In this document: positions 16,936 to 27,280 of the stretch, one piece after another | Numbering within the stretch: position 1 is the stretch's first letter | Layout of the letters: each line of letters opens with the position of its first letter | Assembly: GCA_016794985.1 (NCBI GenBank) | Contig: JAEUIQ010000084.1 | Coordinates: forward strand, 1 to 64,000 | DNA from: Planctomycetaceae bacterium | Lineage (GTDB): Bacteria; Planctomycetota; Planctomycetia; Pirellulales; Pirellulaceae | Length of the DNA: 64,000 nucleotides | Reading direction: 5' to 3' | The notes under the pieces: generated by a model | The model's database searches: none | Told to the model about the DNA's origin: nothing | What the model saw: only the letters and a program-made list of their open reading frames with translations | Translations under genes and position numbers: made by a program

Positions 16936-18084
16936 CTATTCAGTGCTCATCGCAACTTCAAATCCTGATTGGCGCAAAATCGACAGCCGCCGAGCTTGAT
17001 CCAGGTCGTGGGTGACCATTTCGTCCACCATTTCTTCCACGGAAATCCGCGGGCTCCAGCCAAGCTTGGCCTTGGCTTTTGAAGGATCCCCCAATAACGT
17101 ATCGACCTCGGTTGGGCGGTAATACTTGGGATCGATGCGAACGATGGTCTGGCCAACCAGCCGTTTCCACTTCTCTTCTTCGGCAGCGTCCCGCGACTGG
17201 GTCGTATCAACTTCTGCGACGATCCCCACTTCCTCGACACCCTTGCCTTGCCACTGAAGTCGAATCCCAAGTCGCTTGCCAACGACCTCAAAAAACTGCC
17301 GCACGCTGATCTGCTTGCCGGTGGCAATCACGAAATCCTCGGGCTTCTCTTGTTGAAGCATCAACCATTGCATTTCTACATAGTCTTTCGCGTGGCCCCA
17401 ATCTCGCAACGAGTCGATGTTGCCCATGTACAAACAGTCTTGCAAACCCAGGGCAATGTTGGCCATTCCCCGGGTTATCTTCCTCGTCACGAAAGTTTCT
17501 CCACGTCGTGCCGATTCGTGATTGAACAATATTCCGTTGCAAGCATACATCCCGTAGGCCTCGCGATAATTGACCGTAATCCAGTAGGCGTAGAGTTTCG
17601 CCACGGCATACGGCGAGCGCGGATAAAATGGCGTGGTTTCCTTCTGCGGGATTTCCTGAACCAAGCCATACAATTCGGAAGTTGAAGCTTGATAGAAACG
17701 GGTTTTGTTTTGCAGGCCCAAGATCCGGATTGCCTCGAGCAGGCGAAGCGTTCCAATGGCATCCACATCGGCGACATACTCGGGTGATTCGAATGAAACA
17801 GCCACATGGCTCATCGCGCCCAAATTGTAAATCTCATCGGGCTGAGTTTGTTGTATGATCCGAATGAGGTTCGACGTATCACTAAGGTCGCCATAATGCA
17901 AACGAAAAGAAGGATTTTCGTGCGGGTCCTGATAGATATGATCTATCCGCTCTGTATTGAAACTGGAGGCTCGGCGTTTGATGCCGTGAACTAGATATCC
18001 CTTGGCAAGTAAAAGTTCCGCCAAGTACGATCCATCTTGTCCGGTAATTCCCGTGATCAATGCCGTTTTGTGCTGTGCTTTCAT
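16936..18084 (-). CDS. gmd: GDP-mannose 4,6-dehydratase
   Basis: This encodes 382 residues, slightly longer than the usual 345-375. The enzyme converts GDP-mannose to GDP-4-keto-6-deoxymannose using bound NADP, the first step to GDP-L-fucose. It is an extended SDR protein: [17 protein letters not shown] (nucleotide binding), [19 protein letters not shown], the TSELYG catalytic block (Thr135, Glu137) and Tyr159-xxx-Lys163 in [30 protein letters not shown] is a Gmd signature. fcl lies upstream on the same strand after 155 bp, so together they make GDP-fucose for surface glycans. Confidence 0.97.
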   Translation of the reverse strand: MKAQHKTALITGITGQDGSYLAELLLAKGYLVHGIKRRASSFNTERIDHIYQDPHENPSFRLHYGDLSDTSNLIRIIQQTQPDEIYNLGAMSHVAVSFESPEYVADVDAIGTLRLLEAIRILGLQNKTRFYQASTSELYGLVQEIPQKETTPFYPRSPYAVAKLYAYWITVNYREAYGMYACNGILFNHESARRGETFVTRKITRGMANIALGLQDCLYMGNIDSLRDWGHAKDYVEMQWLMLQQEKPEDFVIATGKQISVRQFFEVVGKRLGIRLQWQGKGVEEVGIVAEVDTTQSRDAAEEEKWKRLVGQTIVRIDPKYYRPTEVDTLLGDPSKAKAKLGWSPRISVEEMVDEMVTHDLDQARRLSILRQSGFEVAMSTE

Positions 18085-18239
18085 GGAGTCATTGCCTAGG
18101 GTAAATGTTCATCAATACTTGGAACCGTGAGCGGACGCCTTGAGTATGGCAATCGGCGTGGTGCTCGTCAAACCGACTGCAACCAGCGTCATAGACCTTT
18201 CCCGGGGTCCAGCGCGCCTACGAGAATCCCAGGGATTCA

Positions 18240-19196
18240 TTAAACTGACTGCAAGTGGTTTTCTAATCCCCGAACTTGTCCACTCAAAAAATCTGCGTAA
18301 GTGCTTTGAAGTCCAGCCCGAAAGTCAATTCGCGGGCTCCAACCTGATTGTTGAATCAATCCGATGTCCGTCCGCTTGACCGGAGTCCCATCTGGTTTGC
18401 TCGTGTCGAACAAAATCTGACCTTCAAATCCAACGATGTCCGCAACCAAACGAGCCAGATCGCCAATCGCGATATCCACCCCGGTTCCGACGTTGACCCA
18501 ATCGGGAGGTTCAGAAAGCTGTAGCAAATGAACGATCGCGGCGGCCAAGTCATCAACATGCAAAAACTCCCGGCGAGGTTTACCGCTTCCCCAAACGGTG
18601 ACATGGGAGAGTCCTTGTACTTTTGCCTCGTGAAACCGACGCAAAAGCGCCGGTAGCACATGGGAATCATGCGGATGATAGTTGTCGCCGGGCCCATACA
18701 AGTTTGTGGGCATGGCGCTATGAAACAACACGCCGTATTGCTTACGATAATATTGGCACATTTTCAGGCCCGCGATCTTGGCCAAAGCGTAGGCCTCGTT
18801 GGTCGGCTCGAGCGGACTGCTCAGTAAAGAGCTTTCAGGTATTGGCTGCGGCGCCAATCGAGGGTAGATGCAGGTGCTGCCCAGAAACAAGAACCTCTGG
18901 ACACCGCTGCGATAGGCGGCCTGTATCGCGTTGGTGGCCATGGCGAGATTGTCGTACATGAACTGCGCGGGATAAGTATTGTTCGCGTGGATTCCTCCGA
19001 CTTTTGCCGCGGCAAAGACGACAATCTCCGGGCGTTCGCGTTCAAAAAATGTCTCGACGTTCACCTGACGGCACAAATCAACCGCTGCTCGGTCGGCCGT
19101 TATGATGCGACAGCACCCCATTTCGCGGAGCTTACGAACCACCGCACTTCCAACCATCCCGCGGTGGCCCGCAACGAAAATTCGCTTGTCGATCAT
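18240..19196 (-). CDS. fcl: GDP-L-fucose synthase
   Basis: This encodes 318 residues, normal for the family (also called WcaG). It performs the epimerisation and NADPH reduction that turn GDP-4-keto-6-deoxymannose into GDP-L-fucose. It has [16 protein letters not shown] at the start, Ser107 and Cys109 in GSTCIYP, and Tyr136-xxx-Lys140 in [24 protein letters not shown] is characteristic. gmd follows after 155 bp on the same strand; the spacer holds no gene. The pair probably supplies fucose to an exported polysaccharide or glycan. Confidence 0.97.
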   Translation of the reverse strand: MIDKRIFVAGHRGMVGSAVVRKLREMGCCRIITADRAAVDLCRQVNVETFFERERPEIVVFAAAKVGGIHANNTYPAQFMYDNLAMATNAIQAAYRSGVQRFLFLGSTCIYPRLAPQPIPESSLLSSPLEPTNEAYALAKIAGLKMCQYYRKQYGVLFHSAMPTNLYGPGDNYHPHDSHVLPALLRRFHEAKVQGLSHVTVWGSGKPRREFLHVDDLAAAIVHLLQLSEPPDWVNVGTGVDIAIGDLARLVADIVGFEGQILFDTSKPDGTPVKRTDIGLIQQSGWSPRIDFRAGLQSTYADFLSGQVRGLENHLQSV

Positions 19197-19403
19197 GTAC
19201 TTCTTTCCGGTTTAACAGTGTGTGCCTTTTCATACCATGAATTTTGCATTGTCGGCAACCGCAACCTGAATTCAATTTGCCGATCGGTGACGGCTGGATG
19301 GGGTTGGGCGGGTTGACAGAATCGCCTCGGTAAGGCCCAATTGCTCCTTGGACAGGGCAGGATTTTCGAGCTTTCTATACACCAACACATAGGAGTTTAG
19401 TTC

Positions 19404-19901
19404 ATGGCGGTCTTCAAACTGAAAGGCAACGACTTCAACACCATCGGCAATTTGCCTGCTGTTGGCAGTGCCGCTCCCGCGTTCGCCTTGTGCGGAACCG
19501 ATTTGGGCGAGATCAATTTGGCTGGCTTGCAGGGAAAAACGGTTGTTTTAAACATTTTCCCCAGCATCGACACACCAACCTGTGCCACAAGCGTCAAACG
19601 ATTCAATACCGAAGCTTCAAGTCGACCTGGCGTGGTCGTCCTGTGTGTCTCCCGTGATCTGCCGTTTGCTCAGAAGCGGTTCTGTGGCGCCGAAGGCCTC
19701 CAGAACGTCACTTCAGCATCTGACTTCCGAACGGGTCAATTCGGTCGCACCTACGGCGTTCAGATCCAAGACGGACCATTGGCGGGATTGCTGGCGAGAT
19801 CGGTGGTTGTGATCGGCACTGACGGGATCGTGAAACATGCGGAATTGGTTCCGGAAACAGTCAACGAACCAAATTATGAAGCCGCGTTGGCGAAGCTGTG
19901 A
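19404..19901 (+). CDS. tpx: Thiol peroxidase (Tpx-type peroxiredoxin)
   Basis: This encodes 165 residues, the usual length. It reduces hydrogen and alkyl peroxides using thioredoxin. The peroxidatic Cys60 is in PSIDTPTCATSV, and the resolving Cys94 in KRFCGAEG, the spacing typical of atypical 2-Cys Tpx. The N-terminal GNDFNTIGNLPAVGSAAPAF matches the family. It stands alone with its own terminator. A second peroxiredoxin (AhpC-like) lies at 26.5 kb. Confidence 0.96.
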   Translation: MAVFKLKGNDFNTIGNLPAVGSAAPAFALCGTDLGEINLAGLQGKTVVLNIFPSIDTPTCATSVKRFNTEASSRPGVVVLCVSRDLPFAQKRFCGAEGLQNVTSASDFRTGQFGRTYGVQIQDGPLAGLLARSVVVIGTDGIVKHAELVPETVNEPNYEAALAKL

Positions 19902-19933
19902 TTGGCTTGAACTTGCCGATTGAATTCCTTTAC

Positions 19934-19962
19934 AATGGGAGCGGATCTTCGCTCCCATTTTT
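19934..19962 (+). terminator. Rho-independent terminator of tpx
   Basis: AATGGGAGCG (19934-19943) pairs with CGCTCCCATT (19950-19959) around loop GATCTT, followed by a T run. It lies 33 bp after the tpx stop. Confidence 0.9.
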
Positions 19963-20029
19963 GTTGGTGGTCGAAATCTGTCACCATTGATTCTCGGCTC
20001 AGGCGTCGGCCTTTTTTGGGGGGATTTTC

Positions 20030-20611
20030 ATGAGTTCACCTTACGATCAGTCTTCATCCACCGGCAAAGAGAACCCGAGTCCTGTTTTTGCAAATTCCAA
20101 CCCAGCAGCCGAGCTTCAAGTTTCGTGTCCCTACTGCCGAACGGTTGTGAACATCAATTCGGCGATGGTCGGCTTGAACATTTCATGCCCAACATGCCAA
20201 GGCGTGTTCCAGGCACCCACCAGCGCACCGAACTTCGCCGGTTACGGTTCTCAAAGCGGGGCCTACAACGCTCCGCCCTATCAAAGTGGACCTTACCACG
20301 GCGGGGCGTATGGCAATTCCTACGGAGGACCTGTGCAAGCCTTCGCGAGCAAGAAGATTGCAGCCGGAATTTGCGGCATCTTGCTCGGCGGTATGGGCAT
20401 CCACAAGTTTGTCCTAGGTTTTACGACGTCTGGGATATTGATGCTATTGACCACAATTATAGGTGCTGTGACTGGGGCTTGCTTGATCGTTCCAATACTG
20501 GCGCCAATGGCCATGGGAGTTATTGGCATGATCGAAGGGATTCTCTACCTGACAAAGAGCGATGAAGAGTTTTACCAAGCCTATGCCGTTCAACGTCGAG
20601 AATGGTTCTGA
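20030..20611 (+). CDS. TM2-domain membrane protein with N-terminal zinc ribbon
   Basis: This encodes 193 residues. Two CxxC pairs near residues 35-64 (CPYCRTVV and CPTCQGVF, 27 residues apart) form a small zinc ribbon. A Tyr/Gly/Pro-rich linker (about 70-100) leads to a TM2 domain: SKKIAAGICGILLGGMGIHKFVLG, then a second helix rich in Gly and Ile. TM2 proteins sit in the inner membrane, and their function in bacteria is unclear. It ends convergently with the histidine kinase gene about 100 bp away; that spacer shows no hairpin. Confidence 0.8.
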   Translation: MSSPYDQSSSTGKENPSPVFANSNPAAELQVSCPYCRTVVNINSAMVGLNISCPTCQGVFQAPTSAPNFAGYGSQSGAYNAPPYQSGPYHGGAYGNSYGGPVQAFASKKIAAGICGILLGGMGIHKFVLGFTTSGILMLLTTIIGAVTGACLIVPILAPMAMGVIGMIEGILYLTKSDEEFYQAYAVQRREWF

Positions 20612-20714
20612 CCTCCTTCCTACATTTGAATCGCTATGTTTGAACCTGCTTGCGAGCCAAGGCAAAGACTCATCGCGGGAATCCGGTGTTTCTGCGCATT
20701 TTGGCCAATAACTT

Positions 20715-22730
20715 TTAGGCAAGGTCTTCCGGATCGTCGCTAGAAAGCTCCGCCAAAGAACTTCTTTGCCAATCGATTTCATGTCGAACTGGACGCGTGA
20801 TTTGGTCGAGTCGTTGCTGGAGTTGAGTGTCGAGTCTCGGTAATTGCGACCATCGCCACGGCAATGTCACCGTAAAGACACTGCCTTTACCCACTTCACT
20901 TTCCAATTTGATATCGCCCCGCAGCAAGTGGCACAGTTCGCGAACAATCGACAGCCCGAGACCGGTTCCTGAGTGCTGCCGAGTGAGGTTGTTTCCGCCA
21001 GTAGCCGAAGGACCTTGGCGAAACTTCTCGAAAATGATTTCTTGGTCTTCAGGGGCGATACCAACCCCAGTGTCGGCAATAACCAATTCGATATCGAACT
21101 GCCCTGTCTTGCTGTTGAGCAAACGCCGGACCGCGACGTGAATCCGTCCCCCTTCGGGCGTGAACTTGATCGCGTTGGAAAGTAAGTTGGTCAAGATTTG
21201 CTGGACCTTGACTTGGTCCTGATACATAGGCGGCAAACTGACGGGAACTTCCGAGGCCAGCTCGATGCGTTTTTCTTCGGCCAACGGTCGCAAGAGATCT
21301 GTCAACAGTTGAATGACGCTATGGATATTGAAGTCAGAAGCCTTCACTTCCATTTTTCCGGCCTCGAGCTTGGCCAGATCCAGAATGTCGTTAATTAGTT
21401 CCAATAGCAATCGGCCTGACTTGCGAATATTGGAAGCGTAACGTCGCTGCCGTTGATTGAGGGCGTCGACCGATTCCAATACTTCGGAAAAACCAATAAT
21501 CGAATTGAGCGGCGTGCGGAGCTCGTGGCTCATATTAGCCAAGAACTCGCTCTTGACTTGATTCATCTCCATCAATTTCATGTTCAGTTGTGCTTGTTCG
21601 TCAGCGCGGCGGTCAAGCATTTCGTTCGTCGCCAACAATTTTTCTTGGGCCTCAAGAATATTGCGAACCATCTTATTAAATGATGATGCCAGCGCTTCAA
21701 ACTCGTCGCCGGTGCTGAGGTTCGCTCGAACATCCAGCTTGCCCTTCGCAATTTGATCGCTGGTTTCGCGAAGATGTTGGATCGGTTTGGCTACGATATA
21801 GCGCACGACCATCCAGATCGCCAACACGCATAAACTGACAGTCAAGATCGCGACGGTTGCCAGAATCGCTCGTGTTTGATTGATAGCTTGAGCGACATTT
21901 TGATATGGAAGCGTGATCCGCGCGATCAAGCGAGGCTCCTCTTTTGCCTCCGCATCGCTTGATGCCGACGGGGAATCGGCCGCAGCCTCGGCCAACTCCG
22001 CGATTTCGTTGTCAAACAAGCTAGGATTGATCGTTGTGTCCTGTTGGTGGCAGGTCAGGCACGTTTTTCGCTTCAACAAGATGGGTTGATAAAACTTGTA
22101 AACGGACACGCTGGAACCGTCGGGCTGAGATTCTTCCGCAACCCTGACTTCTGACGGGAACAACTCCGCGGGGGCGATGGCGGGAACCAACGTCTGAACA
22201 TCGAAGTCCGGTGGTCGATCGGTTGGCAGCGGCAATTCAACTGGCCCGAGGGCGGTTGTGTCCGACCTCCCGGTTTCGTTTTCCAGCGGCAATTTTGCAT
22301 TCAAGAGCCGCAGCAATATTTCGGCCTCGTCCGCAGCAAAAGCTTCCTCGGAACTGTCAGGCAAAGAGGGACGAATCCGAAAATACAAATCCTTCATCTG
22401 AGGATCTGGGTGCATCCATTTGTAATCAAGCACCGATATCGGCATTTCACGTTGTACTTCTCGGATAAAATCGCGAATTCGTTCCTTCTGCGAGGGTTCA
22501 TTTTCGACTTGCTGGAAGTTGATGACCGGCAAGTGCAATTCCATCAGCTTGAGGTACACCAACTGACTGGCCCGGGCCCGCATATTGAATTGGATCAAGT
22601 CTTCCGTGATCCGATTGACCCAAAAAAAAGCGGTCGCGATCAGAACGAACATACAGGTTCCGAAGATAACCCGAAGTTTTTGCTCCAAATTGGAGCCACC
22701 CAGTAATCGCTTGACCAACCGATACGACAT
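20715..22730 (-). CDS. Sensor histidine kinase with a periplasmic c-type heme site
   Basis: This encodes 671 residues from ATG 22730, which has AAGGA five bases upstream. The first transmembrane helix is at about 18-38; a sensor region follows, ending in CLTCH (about residue 223), a CxxCH site for covalent heme as in DUF3365/Tll0287-type sensors. The second helix is at about 285-311, then HAMP, a coiled coil, HisKA with the phosphorylated His in MSHELRTPLNSIIGFSE (about 402), and an HATPase_c with DTGVGIAPEDQ and GTGLGLSIV. It should sense redox state or a gas such as NO. No response regulator is adjacent. recG begins on the other strand after 167 bp. Confidence 0.88.
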   Translation of the reverse strand: MSYRLVKRLLGGSNLEQKLRVIFGTCMFVLIATAFFWVNRITEDLIQFNMRARASQLVYLKLMELHLPVINFQQVENEPSQKERIRDFIREVQREMPISVLDYKWMHPDPQMKDLYFRIRPSLPDSSEEAFAADEAEILLRLLNAKLPLENETGRSDTTALGPVELPLPTDRPPDFDVQTLVPAIAPAELFPSEVRVAEESQPDGSSVSVYKFYQPILLKRKTCLTCHQQDTTINPSLFDNEIAELAEAAADSPSASSDAEAKEEPRLIARITLPYQNVAQAINQTRAILATVAILTVSLCVLAIWMVVRYIVAKPIQHLRETSDQIAKGKLDVRANLSTGDEFEALASSFNKMVRNILEAQEKLLATNEMLDRRADEQAQLNMKLMEMNQVKSEFLANMSHELRTPLNSIIGFSEVLESVDALNQRQRRYASNIRKSGRLLLELINDILDLAKLEAGKMEVKASDFNIHSVIQLLTDLLRPLAEEKRIELASEVPVSLPPMYQDQVKVQQILTNLLSNAIKFTPEGGRIHVAVRRLLNSKTGQFDIELVIADTGVGIAPEDQEIIFEKFRQGPSATGGNNLTRQHSGTGLGLSIVRELCHLLRGDIKLESEVGKGSVFTVTLPWRWSQLPRLDTQLQQRLDQITRPVRHEIDWQRSSLAELSSDDPEDLA

Positions 22731-22897
22731 GAGCTTCCTTGACGAAATCCGCCCGCACCCGAAATGAATTATAGAGTTTGCTACACCAAATACCACCAAC
22801 GCATCCCAGACATTCAGCGGGGCTACTACGTGGGCGCTCTGGGATCGAGTAAGATTCCAGCGGTGATCGGATTCCGCAATCTCTCCGGGCGAACCTC

Positions 22898-25081
22898 ATG
22901 ACGCCGCGTCCTTTGAGTACGAAAGACTTGTTGCGACCGCTCCAATATGTTGCGGGGGTCGGGCCGGATCGCGCCGATTTGTTGGCTAAACTAGAATTGC
23001 GAACCGTGGCCGACGTTTTGTTCAACTTTCCTCGAACTTACGAAGACCTCACCACCACCGTTCGAATCGAGCATCTGGTGGAAGGGGTCGAAGCGACGGT
23101 TGTGGGGCTGGTTCATTCAGTCGAACGCCAAGTCACACGCGCTGGCAAAGTAATCGTTGGCGTTTTGATTGCTCAAGAGCATCACCTCATGCGAGCACTT
23201 TGGTTTAATCCGACTTTCGGAATCAAGGACTTGCATAAAGGGATCTGGGTTGCCGTTCGGGGGACGCCGAAGCGCAAGACAATGCGTTGGGAGATGATCC
23301 ACCCCAAAATCATGCGGTTGGATCTGCCAACCGCCCCCCCGTTGGAACAACTGGCGAAGCCAGGGTTGCGGGGGGCGGATGTGGCCGCCGCCAGTTCCCG
23401 TCCCGACGACACTTCAGCCGATTCGATCTGGCTTGGCAAGTATCGTCCGGTCTATGGGCTAACCGAAGGCTTGAACCAACGCGACATGCGCCGGATCACA
23501 TCGAGTATTGTCCGCCGCTATGCCGGATTGTTGGAGGAAGCGCTGACGGCTGACTTGATCGAGAAACATGGACTTTGCAGTATCACACAAGCGGTAAATG
23601 GTATCCATTGCCCCGAACAGGCCGCCGATGTGACGACCGCTCAAGCCCGATTGGTCTATCAAGAGTTGTTTGCGTTGCAACTTGGTCTCGCGATGCGGCG
23701 TTATCGTATGACGGTCAACGCCCAAGCACCATTATTGGAAGATAACGCCAAAATTCGTGGACGAATCTTGCGACTATTTGCTTTCGAATTGACCACTGAT
23801 CAGCAACTGGCCATCGACCAAGTGTGCTCGGACATGGGGCGAACGACACCGATGAACCGTATGTTGCAAGGTGACGTTGGTAGTGGGAAAACGGTCGTCG
23901 CAATCTATAGTTTGCTATTGTGTGTTGCGCATGGGTTTCAAGCAGCATTGATGGCTCCGACTGAAATTTTGGCTCGGCAACATTTCAACACCTTACAAAA
24001 GCAACTCAAATCCAGTCGTGTACGCATCGGATTGATGACGGGATCGCTGACTTCGGTCGAGCGAACCAAACTGGAGACCGAACTGGCCGCCGGGCAAATC
24101 GATATCCTTATCGGGACACAGTCTTTAGTACGGGGCAATATTCCATGGCGAAAACTTGGCCTCGTCATTATTGACGAAGGACACAAGTTCGGCGTAAAGC
24201 AAAGAGCGAAGCTGAAACAGGGCGGGAATGATCCGCACTACTTGGTTATGACCGCCACTCCAATACCACGTAGCGCGGCAATGACGTTGTTTGGCGACTT
24301 GGATTTGTCGATCATTCGGCAAACGCCGCCCGGTCGCCAGCCGGTCAAGTCGTACTTGGTTGAACTGGAAAAACGTGAATCTTGGTGGCATTTTGTTCGG
24401 CAACAAATCGAATCCGGTCGCCAGGCTTTTGTCGTTGTTCCGCGCATCGAAACGCAATCCGAAGACGATCAAACCGTGACCGCCACAAAAATGTATGAGG
24501 AGTTGACGGCGGGCGCGCTGCAAGGATTGCGAGTCGAGTTGTTACATGGTCAGATGTCCAGTGGCGACAAACAACGGATTATGAAGTCGTTTCACCGTGG
24601 CTTGACGCAAGCTTTGGTTTCCACCACCGTCATTGAAGTTGGGATCGACGTCCCGAATGCCAATTGCATGGCCATTTGCAGCCCGCAACGACTGGGCCTT
24701 AGTCAGTTGCATCAGTTGCGTGGTCGAGTTGGGCGGGGTAGTCACGCCGGATTCGTCGGGCTAGTTCTCGACGAATCCACAAACCCCGAAACGAGAGAGC
24801 GTCTGCAATTGTTCTGTCGGACTTCCGATGGTTTCGAATTGGCGGAGGCGGACTTGAAGATACGGGGGCCCGGAGATCTATTCGGCACTCGTCAGCATGG
24901 ACTGCCGCCATTATTGATCGCGGATCTGTTTCGTGATCAGGAATGGCTGGTCAAAGCCCGCAACGATGCCCAAGCCTTGGTACAGGTTGATCCAGATTTA
25001 GCGGACCCCAATCGCAAACGCCTGAGACAATTGGTATTGAAGAAGTATGGCAAAGTTCTAGAGTTGGGCGATGTCGGGTGA
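22898..25081 (+). CDS. recG: ATP-dependent DNA helicase RecG
   Basis: This encodes 727 residues, within the usual 680-750. RecG remodels stalled replication forks and branched recombination intermediates. The N-terminal wedge domain opens with LQYVAGVGPDRADLLAKL. The helicase core has Walker A GDVGSGKTVVA (about 324), motif II DEGHKFGVKQR (about 424; E. coli has DEQHRFGV), and ATPIPRSAAMTLFGDLD, followed by GRVGRGSHAGF in the second lobe. FGTRQHG near the end is the conserved RecG tail motif. It stands alone between the divergent kinase gene and pyrD. Confidence 0.97.
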   Translation: MTPRPLSTKDLLRPLQYVAGVGPDRADLLAKLELRTVADVLFNFPRTYEDLTTTVRIEHLVEGVEATVVGLVHSVERQVTRAGKVIVGVLIAQEHHLMRALWFNPTFGIKDLHKGIWVAVRGTPKRKTMRWEMIHPKIMRLDLPTAPPLEQLAKPGLRGADVAAASSRPDDTSADSIWLGKYRPVYGLTEGLNQRDMRRITSSIVRRYAGLLEEALTADLIEKHGLCSITQAVNGIHCPEQAADVTTAQARLVYQELFALQLGLAMRRYRMTVNAQAPLLEDNAKIRGRILRLFAFELTTDQQLAIDQVCSDMGRTTPMNRMLQGDVGSGKTVVAIYSLLLCVAHGFQAALMAPTEILARQHFNTLQKQLKSSRVRIGLMTGSLTSVERTKLETELAAGQIDILIGTQSLVRGNIPWRKLGLVIIDEGHKFGVKQRAKLKQGGNDPHYLVMTATPIPRSAAMTLFGDLDLSIIRQTPPGRQPVKSYLVELEKRESWWHFVRQQIESGRQAFVVVPRIETQSEDDQTVTATKMYEELTAGALQGLRVELLHGQMSSGDKQRIMKSFHRGLTQALVSTTVIEVGIDVPNANCMAICSPQRLGLSQLHQLRGRVGRGSHAGFVGLVLDESTNPETRERLQLFCRTSDGFELAEADLKIRGPGDLFGTRQHGLPPLLIADLFRDQEWLVKARNDAQALVQVDPDLADPNRKRLRQLVLKKYGKVLELGDVG

Positions 25082-25371
25082 CCATTCGTTTGGCGTCCTG
25101 CCGATGATTTTTCAGGGATGGTCCTGTCATCCTCAATTTAAACAATCTCGTCTGTCTTAGAGGTGCCAAGTCTGCCACGCAAGTGTGACGATCGGCAAAT
25201 GGTCGAACATGGCACCCACAATAATCCCGTGACGACCATGGTCCGTCTGCTTCGTAGGACCGATACGGTTTGGCCCGCCATAGTCGGCTGGGTCGAGATT
25301 CTATAAAATCGAGGCCGTAGGTTACACGCCGACTCCGCCAACTCGTAAGCCATTTGCGCAAAAGAATCGAA

Positions 25372-26478
25372 ATGTTGTGGTCGCACTGGGTTCGCCCGCT
25401 TTTGTTCTGTGGTGATGCCGAAAAAACTCATTATCGGGCCATGACGGCCTTGTCCGTTGCGGCTCAAGTGCCCAGCTTCCTTTCCCAATTGAGGAGCCTA
25501 ACCGTCGTTCGCGACGATCGCTTGGCAATGGAAGTACTTGGCCATCGATTTTCGAATCCTGTGGGCTTGGCTGCCGGATTCGATAAAGATGCGCGATGGC
25601 ATCATTGGCTTTCAGCTCTCGGATTCGGCTTCATTGAAGTGGGAACCATCACGGACCAGCCACAAGAGGGAAACCCCAAGCCGCGTTTGTTTCGCTTGCC
25701 CGCCGATCAGGCGTTGCTCAATCGTCTCGGATTCAACAACGGCGGTGCCGAAGTGGCCCGCCAACGACTAGAACGCCAAGCCCCGAACATTGTTCTCGGG
25801 ATCAATATCGGAAAGTCCAAAGTAACTCCGAACGAGTTGGCGACCAGCAGTTACTTGAAGAGCTTTCGAATGCTGTGGCCATTTGCACATTACGTAACGA
25901 TCAACGTCAGTTCGCCGAACACGCCTGGCTTGCGCGCCCTGCAAGATCGGCAACCACTCCTGGAGTTGCTGGAGGCCATTGAAACCGAGAACCAACGATT
26001 GGCCCAAGCACACGCACGGCCACCGAAGGCCGTTTTGGTCAAAATTGCGCCGGACCTGAATGACGCCCAGGTTGAGGACGTTGTCGAAATTGCCCTGGAA
26101 GCCAAACTGGCTGGGATTATCGCGACGAATACCACGATTCGCCGCGACGGGCTAAAGACCTCGTCACAAGAAATTGAAAAACTGGGCGCCGGTGGTATTT
26201 CAGGTCGCCCAGTCCACGCGCGAAGTTGTGAAGTCGTTCGACGGCTATATCGCCGGGCTCAAGGTCAGCTGACGATCATCGGAGTCGGCGGAATCTTCAA
26301 TGGAGACGACGCCTGGCGAATGATCGGAGCCGGTGCGACATTGGTTCAAGTCTACACCGGCTTCATCTATGGTGGCCCATTGATGGTGGGAACTATCAAT
26401 CGACAACTAATCGAGAAAATGAATTCCCACGGCCTGACTCACCTCGCCCAGCGTATTGGCCAGGAAGCCGGGAACTAA
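25372..26478 (+). CDS. pyrD: Dihydroorotate dehydrogenase (quinone), class 2
   Basis: This encodes 368 residues from ATG 25372; a TTG six codons upstream is possible. The enzyme oxidises dihydroorotate to orotate at the membrane using FMN and quinone, the fourth step of pyrimidine synthesis. The N-terminal amphipathic segment, GLAAGFDKDARW, VGTITDQPQEGNPKPR, LGFNNGGAE, and the catalytic Ser in NVSSPNTPGLR identify class 2. GAGGISGRPVHARS and GVGGIFNGDDAWRMIGAGATLVQVYTG are the FMN phosphate-binding elements. It ends 14 bp from the convergent peroxiredoxin gene. Confidence 0.96.
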   Translation: MLWSHWVRPLLFCGDAEKTHYRAMTALSVAAQVPSFLSQLRSLTVVRDDRLAMEVLGHRFSNPVGLAAGFDKDARWHHWLSALGFGFIEVGTITDQPQEGNPKPRLFRLPADQALLNRLGFNNGGAEVARQRLERQAPNIVLGINIGKSKVTPNELATSSYLKSFRMLWPFAHYVTINVSSPNTPGLRALQDRQPLLELLEAIETENQRLAQAHARPPKAVLVKIAPDLNDAQVEDVVEIALEAKLAGIIATNTTIRRDGLKTSSQEIEKLGAGGISGRPVHARSCEVVRRLYRRAQGQLTIIGVGGIFNGDDAWRMIGAGATLVQVYTGFIYGGPLMVGTINRQLIEKMNSHGLTHLAQRIGQEAGN

Positions 26479-26492
26479 TTCCTCAACTCGTT

Positions 26493-27020
26493 TCAAACCT
26501 TGATGGTGGCGTCACCCTTCTTCCAATTGCAAGGGCAGAGCTCATCCGACTGCAGAGCGTCCAGTACCCGCAAAACTTCCGCAACATTGCGTCCAGCGCT
26601 CAAAGCGTTGGCCGAGACCCACTGAATCACGCCGTTGGGATCTACCAAAAACGTTGCGCGTAAGCATACGCCTTCTTCGGGATGCAGGATCCCTAATTCA
26701 CTAGAAAGCTTTTGGGCTCCAATCAAAGGGTACTTCAAATCCTTTAGATCGGCGTGGCTTTGGCACCATGCCAAGTGAGAATACTCATTATCGGTGCTTC
26801 CTCCGACCACTTCACAATCACGGTCACGAAACTCACCCAGCTGCTTATTGAATTCAGCAATTTCAGTCGGGCATACGAACGTGAAATCCTTCGGGTAAAA
26901 GAAGTAACAGACCCACTTGCCCTTGTAGGTTTGGTTGTCGATTTTCGTTAGGCTCTTGGCGTCAGCACCAATATTGGCGTGACAAGAAAAAGCTGGAAAT
27001 GCTTGTCCAACGGTCAGCAT
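26493..27020 (-). CDS. AhpC-like 2-Cys peroxiredoxin
   Basis: This encodes 175 residues from ATG 27020, with AAAGGTGA five bases upstream. The peroxidatic Cys50 is in DFTFVCPTEIAEF. The C-terminal resolving cysteines lie in DELCPCNWKKGD (Cys162, Cys164), the tail found in AhpC proteins that are recharged by AhpD, as in mycobacteria, rather than by AhpF. Neither ahpD nor ahpF is in this window. It reduces alkyl and hydrogen peroxides. Regulation was not visible in the upstream 260 bp. Confidence 0.92.
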   Translation of the reverse strand: MLTVGQAFPAFSCHANIGADAKSLTKIDNQTYKGKWVCYFFYPKDFTFVCPTEIAEFNKQLGEFRDRDCEVVGGSTDNEYSHLAWCQSHADLKDLKYPLIGAQKLSSELGILHPEEGVCLRATFLVDPNGVIQWVSANALSAGRNVAEVLRVLDALQSDELCPCNWKKGDATIKV

Positions 27021-27280
27021 GAAGTCACCTTTGTCTCGAGGATTGGGGGTTTGTAACGCGAGCTTAATAATCATCCACACAAGGCTCCGAATGGCTCCGC
27101 TCGTGCGAAGGGACCTTGTGGGTGCTGGGGTAACTATACCTCCAAATCAGCACCAACTGTAGGGGCCGATCTGCGTTCCAAATTTCGGATTGGACCGAGA
27201 CCGAATCGGACAAAGAACACGCGTTTCGAGCGGGCGGGGGCCGAACAGATTCGCTTCTCTCCACCGAGCAGACAACCCGC

